Shown here in pieces: positions 35,586 through 44,725 of a DNA stretch of 64,000 nt. The translations under genes were made by a program, and so were the position numbers. Origin of the DNA: JABWBP01 sp964522165. GTDB lineage: Bacteria; Calditrichota; Calditrichia; RBG-13-44-9; J075. The notes under the pieces were generated by a model, which saw only the letters and a program-made list of their open reading frames with translations, did no database searches and had not been told where the DNA came from. Location: assembly GCA_964522165.1 (NCBI GenBank), contig CAZFVV010000015.1, positions 1-64,000 of the forward strand, given 5' to 3'. How positions within the stretch are numbered: the stretch's first letter is position 1; each line of letters starts with the position of its first letter.

Positions 35586-35672
35586 AAAGTGTGAAGTAAA
35601 AAGGAAAAGGGAGCCAGGGAAAAGAGCCTCTTCAGGTTTATCCCGTTACCTTTTTACTTCTTATCCTTCCCT
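35586..35672. repeat. word-repeat hairpin (AAGTAAAAAGG type)
   Basis: GTGAAGTAAAAAGGAAAAGG near 35591 is mirrored by CCTTTTTACTTCTTATCC near 35649. The arms flank AAGAGCCTCTT, itself a short palindrome. The rest of the spacer to 35878 is GC-rich (35685-35790) and then strongly AT-rich before galT; no gene seen. Confidence 0.65.
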
Positions 35673-35878
35673 CATATCCCCCGCGCTTCAACGGCGCTGC
35701 GCTGCGTTTCCCGTCATTAGACCGCCGGCGGCACAGCCGGGAAGCGACGCGAGCGCCTGCCGCAGACGTTTCGCCGGGCGCCATTCGGCGGCATTTTTTT
35801 ATTCTTGATTATATTTGGGTTTTTCGATATATTTGTAACCTATTAAAAAATATTGAATAAACTATTTTTTGTACCAGG

Positions 35879-36877
35879 ATGCCCGAACTAAGAAAAGACC
35901 CGATCGTCGATCGCTGGGTGATCATTTCTTCCGAGCGTGGAAAACGGCCTACTGACTTCCTCAACATCGTCGAAGAAAAAAAAGATATATTTTCTCCCTT
36001 TACAGCCGGCAATGAAGATATGACCCCCCCGGAAATATTCGCCATCCGGCCCGAACATGGCGCTCCCAATACCCCCGGCTGGACCCTCCGGGTGGTGCCC
36101 AACAAATACCCCGCTTTGCGGGTGGAAGGGCAGTTGAGCCGCCGGGGAGACGGGATTTATGACATGATGAACGGGGTGGGCGCCCATGAAGTAATCATCG
36201 AAACCCCGGATAAGGATAAAACCCTGGGCGATTTAGACATTCCCTCTATCGAGAATGTGTTCCGGGTGTTCAAGGAACGTATCCTGGACTTGAAAAAAGA
36301 TATCCGCTTGAAATATGCCATGATTTTTAAAAACCACGGCTTTGCCGCCGGGGCAACCGTGAAGCACTCCCATTCCCAATTGATCGCTACCCCCATCATT
36401 CCCAAGTTAGTGCTGGAAGAGCTGCACGGCGCGAACGCTTATTACAACCTGAAAGAGCGCTGCATTTTCTGCGATATTATCCGCCAGGAATTAAAAGATA
36501 ACACCCGGGTGGTGTACGATGAAGAGTTTTTCATCGCCCTGGAGCCATTTGCGGCCCGTTCTCCCTTCGAGACCTGGATTTTGCCTAAAGAGCATTTTTC
36601 CCATTACGAAATGATCGACGAAATCCGTATTCGGCACCTGTCGATCACCTTCAAGACGGTCATGCAAAAATTAAATATTGCCCTGCAAACGCCGCCTTAC
36701 AACTTTGTGCTCCACAAGGCTCCCATGCAAGAATCCCCGATGCGCCACTACCACTGGCATTTAGAAATCATGCCCAAGCTCACCCGCTTTGCCGGATTCG
36801 AATGGGGAACCGGGTTTTATATCAATCCTACCAGCCCGGAAGACGCGGCGCAGTTTTTGAAAGAAATTATGGTTTAG
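35879..36877 (+). CDS. galT: galactose-1-phosphate uridylyltransferase
   Basis: A 332-residue enzyme of the GalT family that swaps UMP between UDP-glucose and galactose-1-phosphate in the Leloir pathway. The N-terminus RKDPIVDRWVIISSERGKRP is diagnostic. The nucleophile motif is HSHSQ (His163/His165), and the second domain has CIFCDII (Cys195/Cys198, zinc-type) and HWHLEIMP. The AGG of the only candidate ribosome site touches the ATG, but the conserved N-terminus fixes the start. It precedes the glycogen-synthase-like gene by 101 bases; no other Leloir genes are in view. Confidence 0.94.
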   Translation: MPELRKDPIVDRWVIISSERGKRPTDFLNIVEEKKDIFSPFTAGNEDMTPPEIFAIRPEHGAPNTPGWTLRVVPNKYPALRVEGQLSRRGDGIYDMMNGVGAHEVIIETPDKDKTLGDLDIPSIENVFRVFKERILDLKKDIRLKYAMIFKNHGFAAGATVKHSHSQLIATPIIPKLVLEELHGANAYYNLKERCIFCDIIRQELKDNTRVVYDEEFFIALEPFAARSPFETWILPKEHFSHYEMIDEIRIRHLSITFKTVMQKLNIALQTPPYNFVLHKAPMQESPMRHYHWHLEIMPKLTRFAGFEWGTGFYINPTSPEDAAQFLKEIMV

Positions 36878-36978
36878 GTTTTGGGGTGGATTAGACCTTA
36901 ACGGGTCGAGCGCCGGTCCACCTCAGCAGGTTCATCGAAGCACTTTAAGGCGAACCAGGAGAGGCGAAAGCCGAAAAT

Positions 36979-38484
36979 ATGGCAGAGGAACCAATGAAAG
37001 CGTTTAAGATTTGCTACGTTTCGTCGGAAGTCGATCCGTTTGCGGCAACGGATACGAACCCCGGTTTAGCCGATATATCCAATGCCCTGCCGGTTGCACT
37101 CAAAGAGATGGAACAGGATATCCGGCTGATGATGCCGAAATACAAATCCATCAATGAACGGAAATATGTTTTGCGGGAAGTGATCCGGCTGCGGGAAGTA
37201 AAGGTGGAGTTGGCGAGCCAGACCAAAACCGCGAACGGCAAAACCGCTTTTTTGCCGAATTCAAAAGTACATGTGTATTTCCTGTCCGTGCCGGAGCACT
37301 TCGACCGGAAAGGGTTTTATGCCGATCCGCAAACCGGGGAAACCTACCCGGATAACGCCGAACGGTTCGCTTATTTCTGCAAAGGGGTATTCGAGACTCT
37401 TAAGTTGTTATACTGGCAGCCGGATATTATCCATTGCAACGATTGGGGAACCGCGCTAATCCCCTTTTATCTCAAAACTCATTATAAAAATGACGACTTC
37501 TTCCAAAATACCCATACCATTCTGACGGTGCACAATTTTTCCGAGCAGGGCATTTTTCCCCTGGAAACCGCCGCCCGCATCGGGATCGGGGAGGAGTTCA
37601 TCGCCCCGGGCGGGGAGTTCGAGTTGAAAGGCAGCCTGAATCTGCTGAAAGGGGGGATGTTGTTCGCGGACGTGATTAACACGGTGGGGGAAAGATTCGC
37701 CGAAGCCATCATTTCCGACCCCAAAGCCGTTCCGGGATTAGGCGAGGTGATTACCGCCCGCCAGAAAGACATCTTCGGGGTTTTGAACGGCGCCGATTAT
37801 TCGACCTGGAACCCGGAAACCGATAAAAATCTCCCCGCCAATTATGACCTCAAGAACCTGGGGAACAAAAGCGCCAATAAAAAAGAGCTTTGCCGGGAGC
37901 TGAACCTGGAAAACGATACCTTACTGCCGCTGATTGCCCTGGTGGGCGAGCTCTCGGAGGTAAACGGGGCGGATCTGGTGCTGGAAAGCATCAATAATTT
38001 GCTGAAGTTGAAGGCGCAATGGATTGTGATGGGCGCCGGCGAATCGCCTTACAATGAGACCTTCAAAAAACTGGCCGGCGAGAATCCCGGTAAGCTGATT
38101 TTCTACGAACGCTGGGATACCCGCCTGGCGCACCTGATTCTCTCGGGAGCGGATATGCTGCTGCTTCCCGCCAAAAGCGACCCTCGCCATGGCTATCACC
38201 TGGAAAGCCTGCGCTATGGAACCGTTCCGGTGGTGCGGGAGGTGAATGAGCTGGCGGAGTGTATCAGCAACTTTGAGCCGGATTCCGGCAAGGGAAACGG
38301 CTTCACATTTTCTGCTTTCAAAAAATCGGAGTTGGTGAACGCCCTTCAGGCCGCCCTGAAGCTCTACCCGGACAAAAAAACCTGGGCCAGAATCCAGCGC
38401 AATGGTATGAAGGGGGATTTTTCCTGGCAGGCGACCGCCAAAAAATACCTGAAACTCTACGAACAGGCGAGCCGGAAAAAGTAA
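36979..38484 (+). CDS. glycogen/starch synthase-like GT5 protein with altered active site
   Basis: A 501-residue GT-B protein clearly related to GlgA: the start KICYVSSEVDPFA, PDIIHCNDWGTALIPFYLK, ILTVHNFSEQGIF, GVLNGADYSTWNPETD. The substrate residues differ. The KTGGL loop becomes TNPGL with a 3-residue insertion and no lysine (around residues 23-30). The SRLxxQKG motif becomes GELSEVNG (Glu324, Asn329, in place of Arg and Lys). PSRFEPCG becomes PAKSDPRHG. ADP-glucose transfer is therefore doubtful; it may use another donor or have a regulatory role. Start may be 36979 or Met6 at 36994 (AGAGGA four bases before). Confidence 0.87.
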   Translation: MAEEPMKAFKICYVSSEVDPFAATDTNPGLADISNALPVALKEMEQDIRLMMPKYKSINERKYVLREVIRLREVKVELASQTKTANGKTAFLPNSKVHVYFLSVPEHFDRKGFYADPQTGETYPDNAERFAYFCKGVFETLKLLYWQPDIIHCNDWGTALIPFYLKTHYKNDDFFQNTHTILTVHNFSEQGIFPLETAARIGIGEEFIAPGGEFELKGSLNLLKGGMLFADVINTVGERFAEAIISDPKAVPGLGEVITARQKDIFGVLNGADYSTWNPETDKNLPANYDLKNLGNKSANKKELCRELNLENDTLLPLIALVGELSEVNGADLVLESINNLLKLKAQWIVMGAGESPYNETFKKLAGENPGKLIFYERWDTRLAHLILSGADMLLLPAKSDPRHGYHLESLRYGTVPVVREVNELAECISNFEPDSGKGNGFTFSAFKKSELVNALQAALKLYPDKKTWARIQRNGMKGDFSWQATAKKYLKLYEQASRKK

Positions 38485-38501
38485 TACGGAAGCGTAACTG
38501 T

Positions 38502-38909
38502 TTACCCCGCTGTTTTGGGAATGCCCAGCCGCGCTCCTAAGTAGGCCGCGGGAAGAAAGATCAGCACCCCCACTACCCAGAACCACAACGGATGCGGGAT
38601 CATGGCCATATTCACGATTCCCGCCAGCAGCATGATGCCGCCGACGATGATCCCGTGCAGCACCCGGGATTGGGTGGCGATCCGGGCGGCCAGCCAGCCT
38701 CCTCCAAAACTCCCCAACGCCCAGGCTAACAATACGAATAACAACCCCCCGGTCGGAATATTGGCCATGGCCGCTTTCACGGATTCGGGGTCGGCGGGAT
38801 TTACTCCCTCCGGCAAGGGATAAATCTGGTGACCGGCCATTTCTACCAGGGCGATGATAATACCGGCGGCCACGACCCCGGCAATGACGGCGAGAACGCT
38901 TCGCATCAT
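38502..38909 (-). CDS. small four-helix membrane protein, unknown
   Basis: A 135-residue protein with four predicted transmembrane helices (about 5-27, 51-73, 83-103 and 108-130), a short polar loop after the first, and GSFGGGWLAARIA in the second/third turn. This arrangement is common in small uncharacterised FCB membrane proteins. AAGGAG precedes ATG 38909 (a second ATG follows at 38906). It is convergent with the GT5-like gene, only 17 bases between stops. Function unknown. Confidence 0.8.
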   Translation of the reverse strand: MMRSVLAVIAGVVAAGIIIALVEMAGHQIYPLPEGVNPADPESVKAAMANIPTGGLLFVLLAWALGSFGGGWLAARIATQSRVLHGIIVGGIMLLAGIVNMAMIPHPLWFWVVGVLIFLPAAYLGARLGIPKTAG

Positions 38910-39055
38910 TATATGGTGCTCCTTGATTTTGATCGTTTGCGTTAGAAGATTTTTTTATAAACCCGATTTTTCTGGGTTGAAGAAGGATTCAATGACGATT
39001 TGGCGATATAATCCGCAAAAATTCTCACTCTTTCAAGGGTGATGAGGGCAGCAAT

Positions 39056-39307
39056 TTAACGCTCTGCGACAATGGTTCCGCTCGCCGAATTCGCATTTGC
39101 CGGCTCAAAATGTAATATCATAATTTGATCCGGGCGCAAACCCAGTGATTCGTATGTCCGGCCCTCACGACCACAAAATTCCACTTCAAAAGCCTTACCC
39201 TCGGCAAGTATTTCAACAATAGTACCGACTTGCCCACGCCACAGGTTGTACTCCGGGAGATCAACCGTGAGCGCCACAACATCCAATAATTCAATAGTAT
39301 TTCTCAT
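39056..39307 (-). CDS. DUF4926 domain protein
   Basis: An 83-residue cytosolic protein matching the DUF4926 pattern: LLDVVALTVDLPEYNLWRGQ, VGTIVEIL, FEVEFCGREGRTYESLGLRPDQIMIL. The fold is a small SH3-like barrel. These proteins are often found as single small genes or beside predicted toxins, but no partner is visible here. GGAGAGGTGAGAC before ATG 39307 is a good ribosome site. About 150 bases separate it from the small membrane gene. Confidence 0.88.
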   Translation of the reverse strand: MRNTIELLDVVALTVDLPEYNLWRGQVGTIVEILAEGKAFEVEFCGREGRTYESLGLRPDQIMILHFEPANANSASGTIVAER

Positions 39308-39385
39308 GTCTCACCTCTCCGTTTTACAGCGGATAGCAGGTTGTTAGCCTCGGTATCTCCGAACCATGCTCTATAATCCAGGCAA

Positions 39386-41235
39386 TTATTCTCCCGGTTG
39401 TTTTCGGAAGAAAAGGCTTAATATTGCCGAAACAATAACCACCCCCGCGCACCCCACCACATTGTACCATAAAAACGAAATATCAGTAAAAAAAAAGCAG
39501 TACAACACCGCCGCCTCGGCGACGAAGGCGGCGTAGAACACCGCGTCGCCGCCGATGCGCTTCAGGTAAAACGCGACTAAAAAGATGCCCAGGATAGTTC
39601 CGTAGAACAGCGATCCCAATATGTTCACCGCTTCCACTAAGGAACCCAGCCGGCTGGCGGATTCCGCGAAGATGATCGCATAGACGCCCCAGANNNNNNN
39701 NNNNNNNNNNNNNNNNNNNNNNNNNNNNNNNNNNNNNNNNNNNNNNNNNNNNNNNNNNNNNNNNNNNNNNNNNNNNNNNNNNNNNNNNNNNNNAAGGAAC
39801 CCAGCCGGCTGGCGGATTCCGCGAAGATGATCGCATAGACGCCCCAGAGCACCGTGGCAATTTTCGAGGCGCCCACGTACTGCTTTTCGCTGTCTTTTTT
39901 CCGCAAAATTCGCCGGTAAATGTCCACAATGGTGGTGGAGGCCAGGGCGTTCAGCTCCGCAGCCGTGGAAGACATGGATGCGGCGATGATGGCCGCGATG
40001 ACCAGCCCCACCAGCCCCACCGGCAGGTAGCGGGTGACAAAGCTGAGGAAAATGTAGTTGGTATCTTTGGGATCCATGCCCGGATCATTGGCGCGGAGCA
40101 CTTCCACGGCCTGGCTGCGGGTGGCCAGCGCCGCTTCCTGCGCCTGCGCCAGGCCGCGCTCCGCCGCGTTGATCTGCGCTTCATCCCCGGAGCGGAGGGC
40201 GGAGACCAGTTCCCGCACCCGCGCTTCTTTTTCCGCCGCGGCGCTTTCGTATTGCCGCTCCAGCTCGCTGAATTCTTCCGCATATTGGCTGGCGCGGATT
40301 TTTTCCGTCTCTACCGAATTGAAAAATACCGGCGGGGCCTCGAATTGATAGAACACGAACAGCATCGCCCCGATGAAGAGAATGAAAAACTGCATGGGAA
40401 TTTTGACCATCCCGTTGAGCAGCAGCCCCATGCGGCTCTGGGCGATGGAGCGCCCGGTGAGGTAGCGCTGCACCTGCGACTGGTCGGTGCCGAAGTAGGA
40501 AAGCTGCAAGAACAACCCGCCCAGGATGCCGGACCACACCGTGTAGCGGTTGTTCAAATCGAAGGTGAAATCAATCGCGTTCAATTTGCCCATTTTTCCG
40601 GCGACGTGGGTGGCTTCCAAAAATGAAATATCCCCCGGCAGGTAGTAGAGCAGCACCCCGAAGGCGGCTAACATTCCCAAAAAAATGATCAGCATCTGGT
40701 AGGAATGAGTCCAGTTCACCGCCCGGGTGCCCCCGGAGGCGGTGTAAATGATCACCATCCCGCCCATGAGCAGGTTGGTCAGGTAAAGGTCCCAGCCCAG
40801 AATCACGGAGAGAATCAGCGCCGGGGCGTAGATGGTCAGCCCCGCGGCCAGCCCCCGCTGGGTAAGGAACAGCAGGCTGGCCAGCCCCCGGGTTTTCAAA
40901 TCGAAGCGGTTTTCCAGGAATTCATAGGCGGTGTACACCTTCAGGCGATGGAAAATGGGCACAAAGGTAATGCACAGGATGATCATCGCTAAGGGCAGCC
41001 CGAAGTAGAACTGCACGAAGCGCATCCCATCGACAAAAGCCTGCCCCGGCACGGAGAGAAAGGTGATGGCGCTGGCCTGGGTGGCCATGATGGAGAGCAG
41101 GATGGTGTACCAGCGCATGGATTTATCGGCCAGGAAATAGCCGGTAATATCTTTGCTGCCGCGGCCTTTCCAGACCCCGTACACCACGATGAAAATAAGC
41201 GAGGCAGTGAGAACGATCCAGTCGAGTATGTGCAT
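39386..41235 (-). CDS. sodium:solute symporter (SSS family), split by an artefactual gap
   Basis: The 5' part (41235 to the gap) and the 3' part (to 39386) belong to one gene. Removing the 100 N and one copy of a duplicated 55-base flank leaves 1695 bases, an open frame of 564 residues. The protein has about 13 transmembrane helices with SSS motifs (GWKGRGSKD-like start, LSIMATQASAITFLSVPGQAF, FGTDQSQVQRYL, AAIIAASMSSTAAELNALAST). A charged helical insert of about 80 residues (around 310-390) lies in one loop. It probably imports a sugar or organic acid with Na+. It lies downstream of the PIG-L gene and the 50-residue membrane protein gene. No clear ribosome site at ATG 41235. Confidence 0.88.
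39694..39793. other. scaffold gap of 100 N flanked by an exact 55-bp duplication
   Basis: Bases 39639-39693 and 39794-39848 are identical over 55 bases. The symporter frame is continuous if the N run and one copy are removed. The gap is thus an unmerged overlap (length typical of an assembler k-mer), not missing sequence. Confidence 0.95.
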
Positions 41236-41236
41236 A

Positions 41237-41471
41237 GGGGGGAATTGTCAGTTGTTGGTTGTCAGTAGTACTCCCCGGCAGAGAAAGTCCGTCGATCCTC
41301 GTGCCGAAGTTCAACTTCGGCACGCAATTGGGTTGCGAAGTTGAACTTCGCAACCAGTAAGCCTGGCGGCGGACTAACTCTACCGCGATGTAGTAGTTGG
41401 TTGTTCGTTGTCAGTCGTTGGTTGTCAGGGGAGGGGCAACGGACAACCAACAACAAACCACCATCAACATA
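41237..41471. repeat. word repeats (GTTGGTTGTCA) enclosing two perfect palindromes
   Basis: Words GTTGTTGGTTGTCAG (from 41246) and GTTGGTTGTTCGTTGTCAG (from 41395) are answered by CGGACAACCAACAACAAACC (41450-41469). Between the word arrays lie two unrelated perfect palindromes, 41301-41323 (GTGCCGAAGTT arm) and 41331-41355 (GGTTGCGAAGTT arm). These share the core GAAGTTxAACTTC. It lies in the leader of the symporter gene. Confidence 0.8.
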
Positions 41472-41477
41472 CAATTT

Positions 41478-41630
41478 TTATTCAAACGCCTTCGTAAAAG
41501 CGTAAAACAGCGCGATCAGCGCCAGCAAGGTGGCCAGCACCAGGGCGTACCACCCGCCCCAGCTTCTGAACACCGGGGGCGGCTCCTCCGCCGGCGAATC
41601 AGGGGAATCGAAGTCTTTCTTCATCGGCAT
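41478..41630 (-). CDS. 50-residue single-pass membrane protein, likely symporter accessory
   Basis: A short frame encodes a polar, acidic-proline N-terminus (KKDFDSPDSPAEEPPPV), then one transmembrane helix (WYALVLATLLALIALFYAF, about 27-45) and a short KAFE tail. It lies between the PIG-L and symporter genes on the same strand. Small one-helix accessory proteins encoded beside SSS symporters are known, and the position fits that role. Start may be ATG 41630 or Met3 at 41624; no good ribosome site is seen. Moderate confidence. Confidence 0.6.
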   Translation of the reverse strand: MPMKKDFDSPDSPAEEPPPVFRSWGGWYALVLATLLALIALFYAFTKAFE

Positions 41631-41640
41631 AGAAGTTGAA

Positions 41641-41764
41641 TGTTCAAGTGTTATCGTGTTTGGGTGTTATGGTGTTATAGTGCTCAAGTGTCGAGTGATA
41701 CAGGAACTTTGGACGAAACTGCCATAACACCAAAACACTATAACACCTGAACACACGAACACTG
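41641..41764. repeat. octamer word hairpin, TGTTnnnG family (copy 1)
   Basis: The left arm runs in units of eight (TGTTCAAG, TGTTATCG, TGTTTGGG, TGTTATGG, TGTTATAG, TGCTCAAG). The right arm runs in the complementary units CCATAACA, CCAAAACA, CTATAACA, CCTGAACA, CACGAACA up to the PIG-L stop. The same words occur at 60441-60498 and in a fragment near 22449. Confidence 0.9.
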
Positions 41765-41767
41765 AAT

Positions 41768-44257
41768 TTAGTGGGAAATTCCCGCGCAAATCATATTCAC
41801 GAACAGGCGGCAGGCCCCCGGCACTCCCGCGGGCAATTGCCGGAACCAGGAGTAAGCGCTGTAGATGTACACTCCTTTTCCATAGCGGGCGTACAAAATT
41901 CCCCCCCGCAGGGATTTTTCACCGGGATCGCTGCTGCTCAACACCGCCTGGTAATTTTTGTCCCACTCCCCGGGGAAATAAAGCCCCCGCTCCTGCACCC
42001 AACCGGAAAAATCGCGCTGCAGGATGCTGTTGGGATGGTGCAGCAAGGGATGATCCAGGTTCAGAAACTCCACCGGGGTTTCTTCCACGGAAACGCGGTC
42101 ACGCGAAAGCTTGAAGGGATAGGGACCCAATTCTTCCGTTACCAGTTCCTGGGAGGTGTTGTATTGCACGATGAGGGTTCCGCCGTTGCGCACGAATTCC
42201 AACAGGCGCGGCTGGGCTTGCTTCAAGACCTCGCGGGTATTGTAGGCGCGCACCCCGGTAATGATCACGTCGTAGCGGCTCAGATTCAGGTTCAGCAAAT
42301 CATCGTCGGAGAGCAAGGCCACCGGGTAGCCGATCTGCTGCAGGGCGCGGGGAATATCGTCGCCCGATCCCATGACGTAGCCGATCCTGCGTTCGATTTT
42401 TTTCAGGTCGATGCGCACCAGGCTGGCTTCCGCGGGGGGAAAGAGCGTTTTTAAGGGAATATGGGGGTGATTGATATTGACCATGCTGCGAGCCGGTTGG
42501 GGGGCGGACAACACCACCTCCGCCGTTAGAGTGCGGCTCATCGGCGTGGCCGGCGGGGTGATGGCGATTCGCTGGGAAATCTCCTCATCCTTCTTCATGA
42601 AAGAAAAAGGAATCTCCGTGGTCCCGGCCTGCCAGCCGACGGGCAGGTTCAGGCGCACTTTTCCCTGGGCGCCGGCCTTGCCGGATTTGATGCGCAGCTG
42701 GATCTCTTTCCGGGCGGCGTCGCCGAAAACATAGCTGCTCTCCTCGAAATTTACCGTTACCGCGGGAATGATCTCGAACCGGCGGTATTTTTCTCCCTCC
42801 ACGGGATCACGCCAGCGGTACAGAAGCGGGGTTTCATAGTTAAGGTATTCCTCGCCCATCAACACCGTGAATTTGATCGAAAGCGGGGCGGGATTTTCCG
42901 CCAGCCCGATCCATTGCTGATCCGCAATGTCGTAGAGGCCCTTGCCCGGTCTCTCTTTCAGCCAGTAGGGTTGAGAATATTCCGCATCATCGGGCAGGCG
43001 CAGGGAAATTTCGATCTCTAGCGGCTGATTATTGTTCAATGGCGCCCGCAGCAGCGAATCCGGCGCGCCAAAGGGCAGGCTGATCTTTTCCAGCACGGCG
43101 GGGAAATTCGAGCGGTTGACCAGCATGGCCCGGAGTTTGACCTCGCTGCCCGGCGGGGCGGAATAATCCTCGGCGATGGCTTCCAGCCAGATGCCCGCGC
43201 AGGAGCGGATCGCTTCGGCCAGCTCCGCGCGCTTCACCGCGATCCAGGGATCGGGCGGCAAATCGCCGAGCAGTTGGGAGGCTTTGAGCAGGTGCGGCAG
43301 GGCCGCGGAAGGATTTTCCGGTTGAAAAGCCCGGAAGGCTTCCTCTAAAAGAATTCCCACGGCCTCCCCCCCGGGAATACGCGACCAGTTCGTGTTGATG
43401 CCCTCAAAGAGATCGCCCTGCGCCGCTTCCCCCGCGGTATGCTGAAAATACTCTGCCACCGCGCCCCGGCTGGCCACCGCCCCGAATCCCTGGCTTTTGT
43501 GCATACTGCGGCTTTCCGCGGCCAGCTCCGAATAGGATTCGCCTAACAAGGGGTTGTATTCGCCCACGTCAATTTGCAGGAACTGCGACAAATCGGCCTT
43601 CTGTTCCTCTAACGCCGGCCGCCAGGCGTTCCACAACAACCGTTTCGGCTGCCAGGGCTGCACCAATTTCAACTGCTCCGGGAAGCGGGTAGAATCTCCC
43701 GCGGCGGCAAACGCCTCTTCCGCCAGGATTGCGGAAGCGCGATGATGCCCGTGCCCACCCAATTCCGGGGTAAAGCGGGTGAGAATCACGTCCGGGCGGA
43801 ATTTGCGGATTACCCAGACCGCGTCGGATAATATTTTCTCTTTATCCCAGAGTTTCAAGGTCTCTTCCGGGTTTTTGGAGTATCCGAAGTCGATTGCGCG
43901 GGTGAAAAACTGCTCCGCCCCGTCAATTTTGCGGGCGGCCAGCAACTCCTGGGTGCGGATCACCCCTAAGAGGTCGCCCTGCTCGGTTCCGATGAGGTTT
44001 TGCCCCCCGTCGCCGCGGGTCATGGCTAAGTAACCGGTGCGCATCAGCTTCCCTTTGGAAAAATAGGCCAGCACCCGGGTGTTCTCGTCGTCCGGATGGG
44101 CGGCCACGTAGAGCACGCTGCCCAGGACGGTCAATTTCTTCAAGGCTAATTGAAGCTCCGCCGCATTCAGAGCCTTTTCGGGCTGGGCGCGCATGGAAAT
44201 ACCCCCCAGTAGAGCGGTTGCCAAAACGATGGTAGTATATTTATGTGCTACAGTCAT
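41768..44257 (-). CDS. secreted PIG-L family deacetylase with C-terminal amidotransferase-like domain
   Basis: An 829-residue protein. A signal peptide (about 1-24) is followed by the PIG-L (LmbE) zinc deacetylase domain at about 45-290, with AAHPDDEN (His54, Asp57, Glu58 region) and the later GGHGHHRAS. The middle ~300 residues are beta-rich, possibly NEW3-type modules (VRLNLPVGWQAG). The C-terminal ~200 residues (IITGVRAYNT, NGGTLIVQYNTS, GRIGYGKGVYIYSAY-like end) resemble a class I amidotransferase-like fold without catalytic residues. PIG-L enzymes remove N-acetyl from GlcNAc conjugates. ATG 44257 is supported by GGAAGG. It heads a cluster with the small membrane protein and symporter. 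Confidence 0.9.
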   Translation of the reverse strand: MTVAHKYTTIVLATALLGGISMRAQPEKALNAAELQLALKKLTVLGSVLYVAAHPDDENTRVLAYFSKGKLMRTGYLAMTRGDGGQNLIGTEQGDLLGVIRTQELLAARKIDGAEQFFTRAIDFGYSKNPEETLKLWDKEKILSDAVWVIRKFRPDVILTRFTPELGGHGHHRASAILAEEAFAAAGDSTRFPEQLKLVQPWQPKRLLWNAWRPALEEQKADLSQFLQIDVGEYNPLLGESYSELAAESRSMHKSQGFGAVASRGAVAEYFQHTAGEAAQGDLFEGINTNWSRIPGGEAVGILLEEAFRAFQPENPSAALPHLLKASQLLGDLPPDPWIAVKRAELAEAIRSCAGIWLEAIAEDYSAPPGSEVKLRAMLVNRSNFPAVLEKISLPFGAPDSLLRAPLNNNQPLEIEISLRLPDDAEYSQPYWLKERPGKGLYDIADQQWIGLAENPAPLSIKFTVLMGEEYLNYETPLLYRWRDPVEGEKYRRFEIIPAVTVNFEESSYVFGDAARKEIQLRIKSGKAGAQGKVRLNLPVGWQAGTTEIPFSFMKKDEEISQRIAITPPATPMSRTLTAEVVLSAPQPARSMVNINHPHIPLKTLFPPAEASLVRIDLKKIERRIGYVMGSGDDIPRALQQIGYPVALLSDDDLLNLNLSRYDVIITGVRAYNTREVLKQAQPRLLEFVRNGGTLIVQYNTSQELVTEELGPYPFKLSRDRVSVEETPVEFLNLDHPLLHHPNSILQRDFSGWVQERGLYFPGEWDKNYQAVLSSSDPGEKSLRGGILYARYGKGVYIYSAYSWFRQLPAGVPGACRLFVNMICAGISH

Positions 44258-44482
44258 GCTGCCTTCCTTTCCGATGCTTAAAACGGGAGTTAAAACGCAC
44301 AACATTGTTCCGGGGTTTCGGATGGAAATTTTAAGCTCCCCGCGGGCGCACAGGGTGTTTTCCCCGTTTGCCAATCCTGCCGAAGTGAGAGAACCGGCAG
44401 AATCTCAAAACGCTTTTCATCCGGTTTTTTATGAGCTAAATTAGAATGTAATACATCAACCCCAAAATAGGGAAGGAAAAAA

Positions 44483-44725
44483 ATGAAGGAACCGTCAGGC
44501 TGGAAAAAAGTGGGGCCCTTTACCGGGTTAATTCACGCGGAGATGGTCGCGGAAGCCCTGAAGCAGCGCGATATTCCGTATTTTATCTCCCAGAACTGGT
44601 TTTCCGGGGCGTTGAGTGTTCGGGGGGTAGCGCCGCTGGGCGATTCCGCGTATTTATTCGTTCCGGAAGAATTCCATCAGGAAGCGCTGGATTTGGCGGA
44701 AGAGATGTTCGGCGATGAGGGGTAA
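44483..44725 (+). CDS. DUF2007 domain protein
   Basis: An 80-residue protein with the DUF2007 layout: VGPFTGLIHAEMVAEALKQRDIPYFI, then VPEEFHQEALDLAEEMF. This ferredoxin-like fold is thought to act in signalling or as a regulatory subunit, but its role is not established. GGAAGG precedes ATG 44483 by 7 bases. It is divergent from the PIG-L gene. Confidence 0.88.
   Translation: MKEPSGWKKVGPFTGLIHAEMVAEALKQRDIPYFISQNWFSGALSVRGVAPLGDSAYLFVPEEFHQEALDLAEEMFGDEG

Noticed and set aside
39386..41235. Frameshifted or broken symporter pseudogene
   Set aside because: The break is entirely explained by the 100 N plus a duplicated 55-base flank; the corrected frame is open.
41301..41355. Palindromes as bidirectional terminators
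   Set aside because: No T-tract on either side; they lie in a gene leader, not at a 3' end.
41768..44257. BshB deacetylase of bacillithiol synthesis
   Set aside because: BshB is a cytosolic protein of about 230 residues; this protein is secreted and 829 residues long with extra domains.
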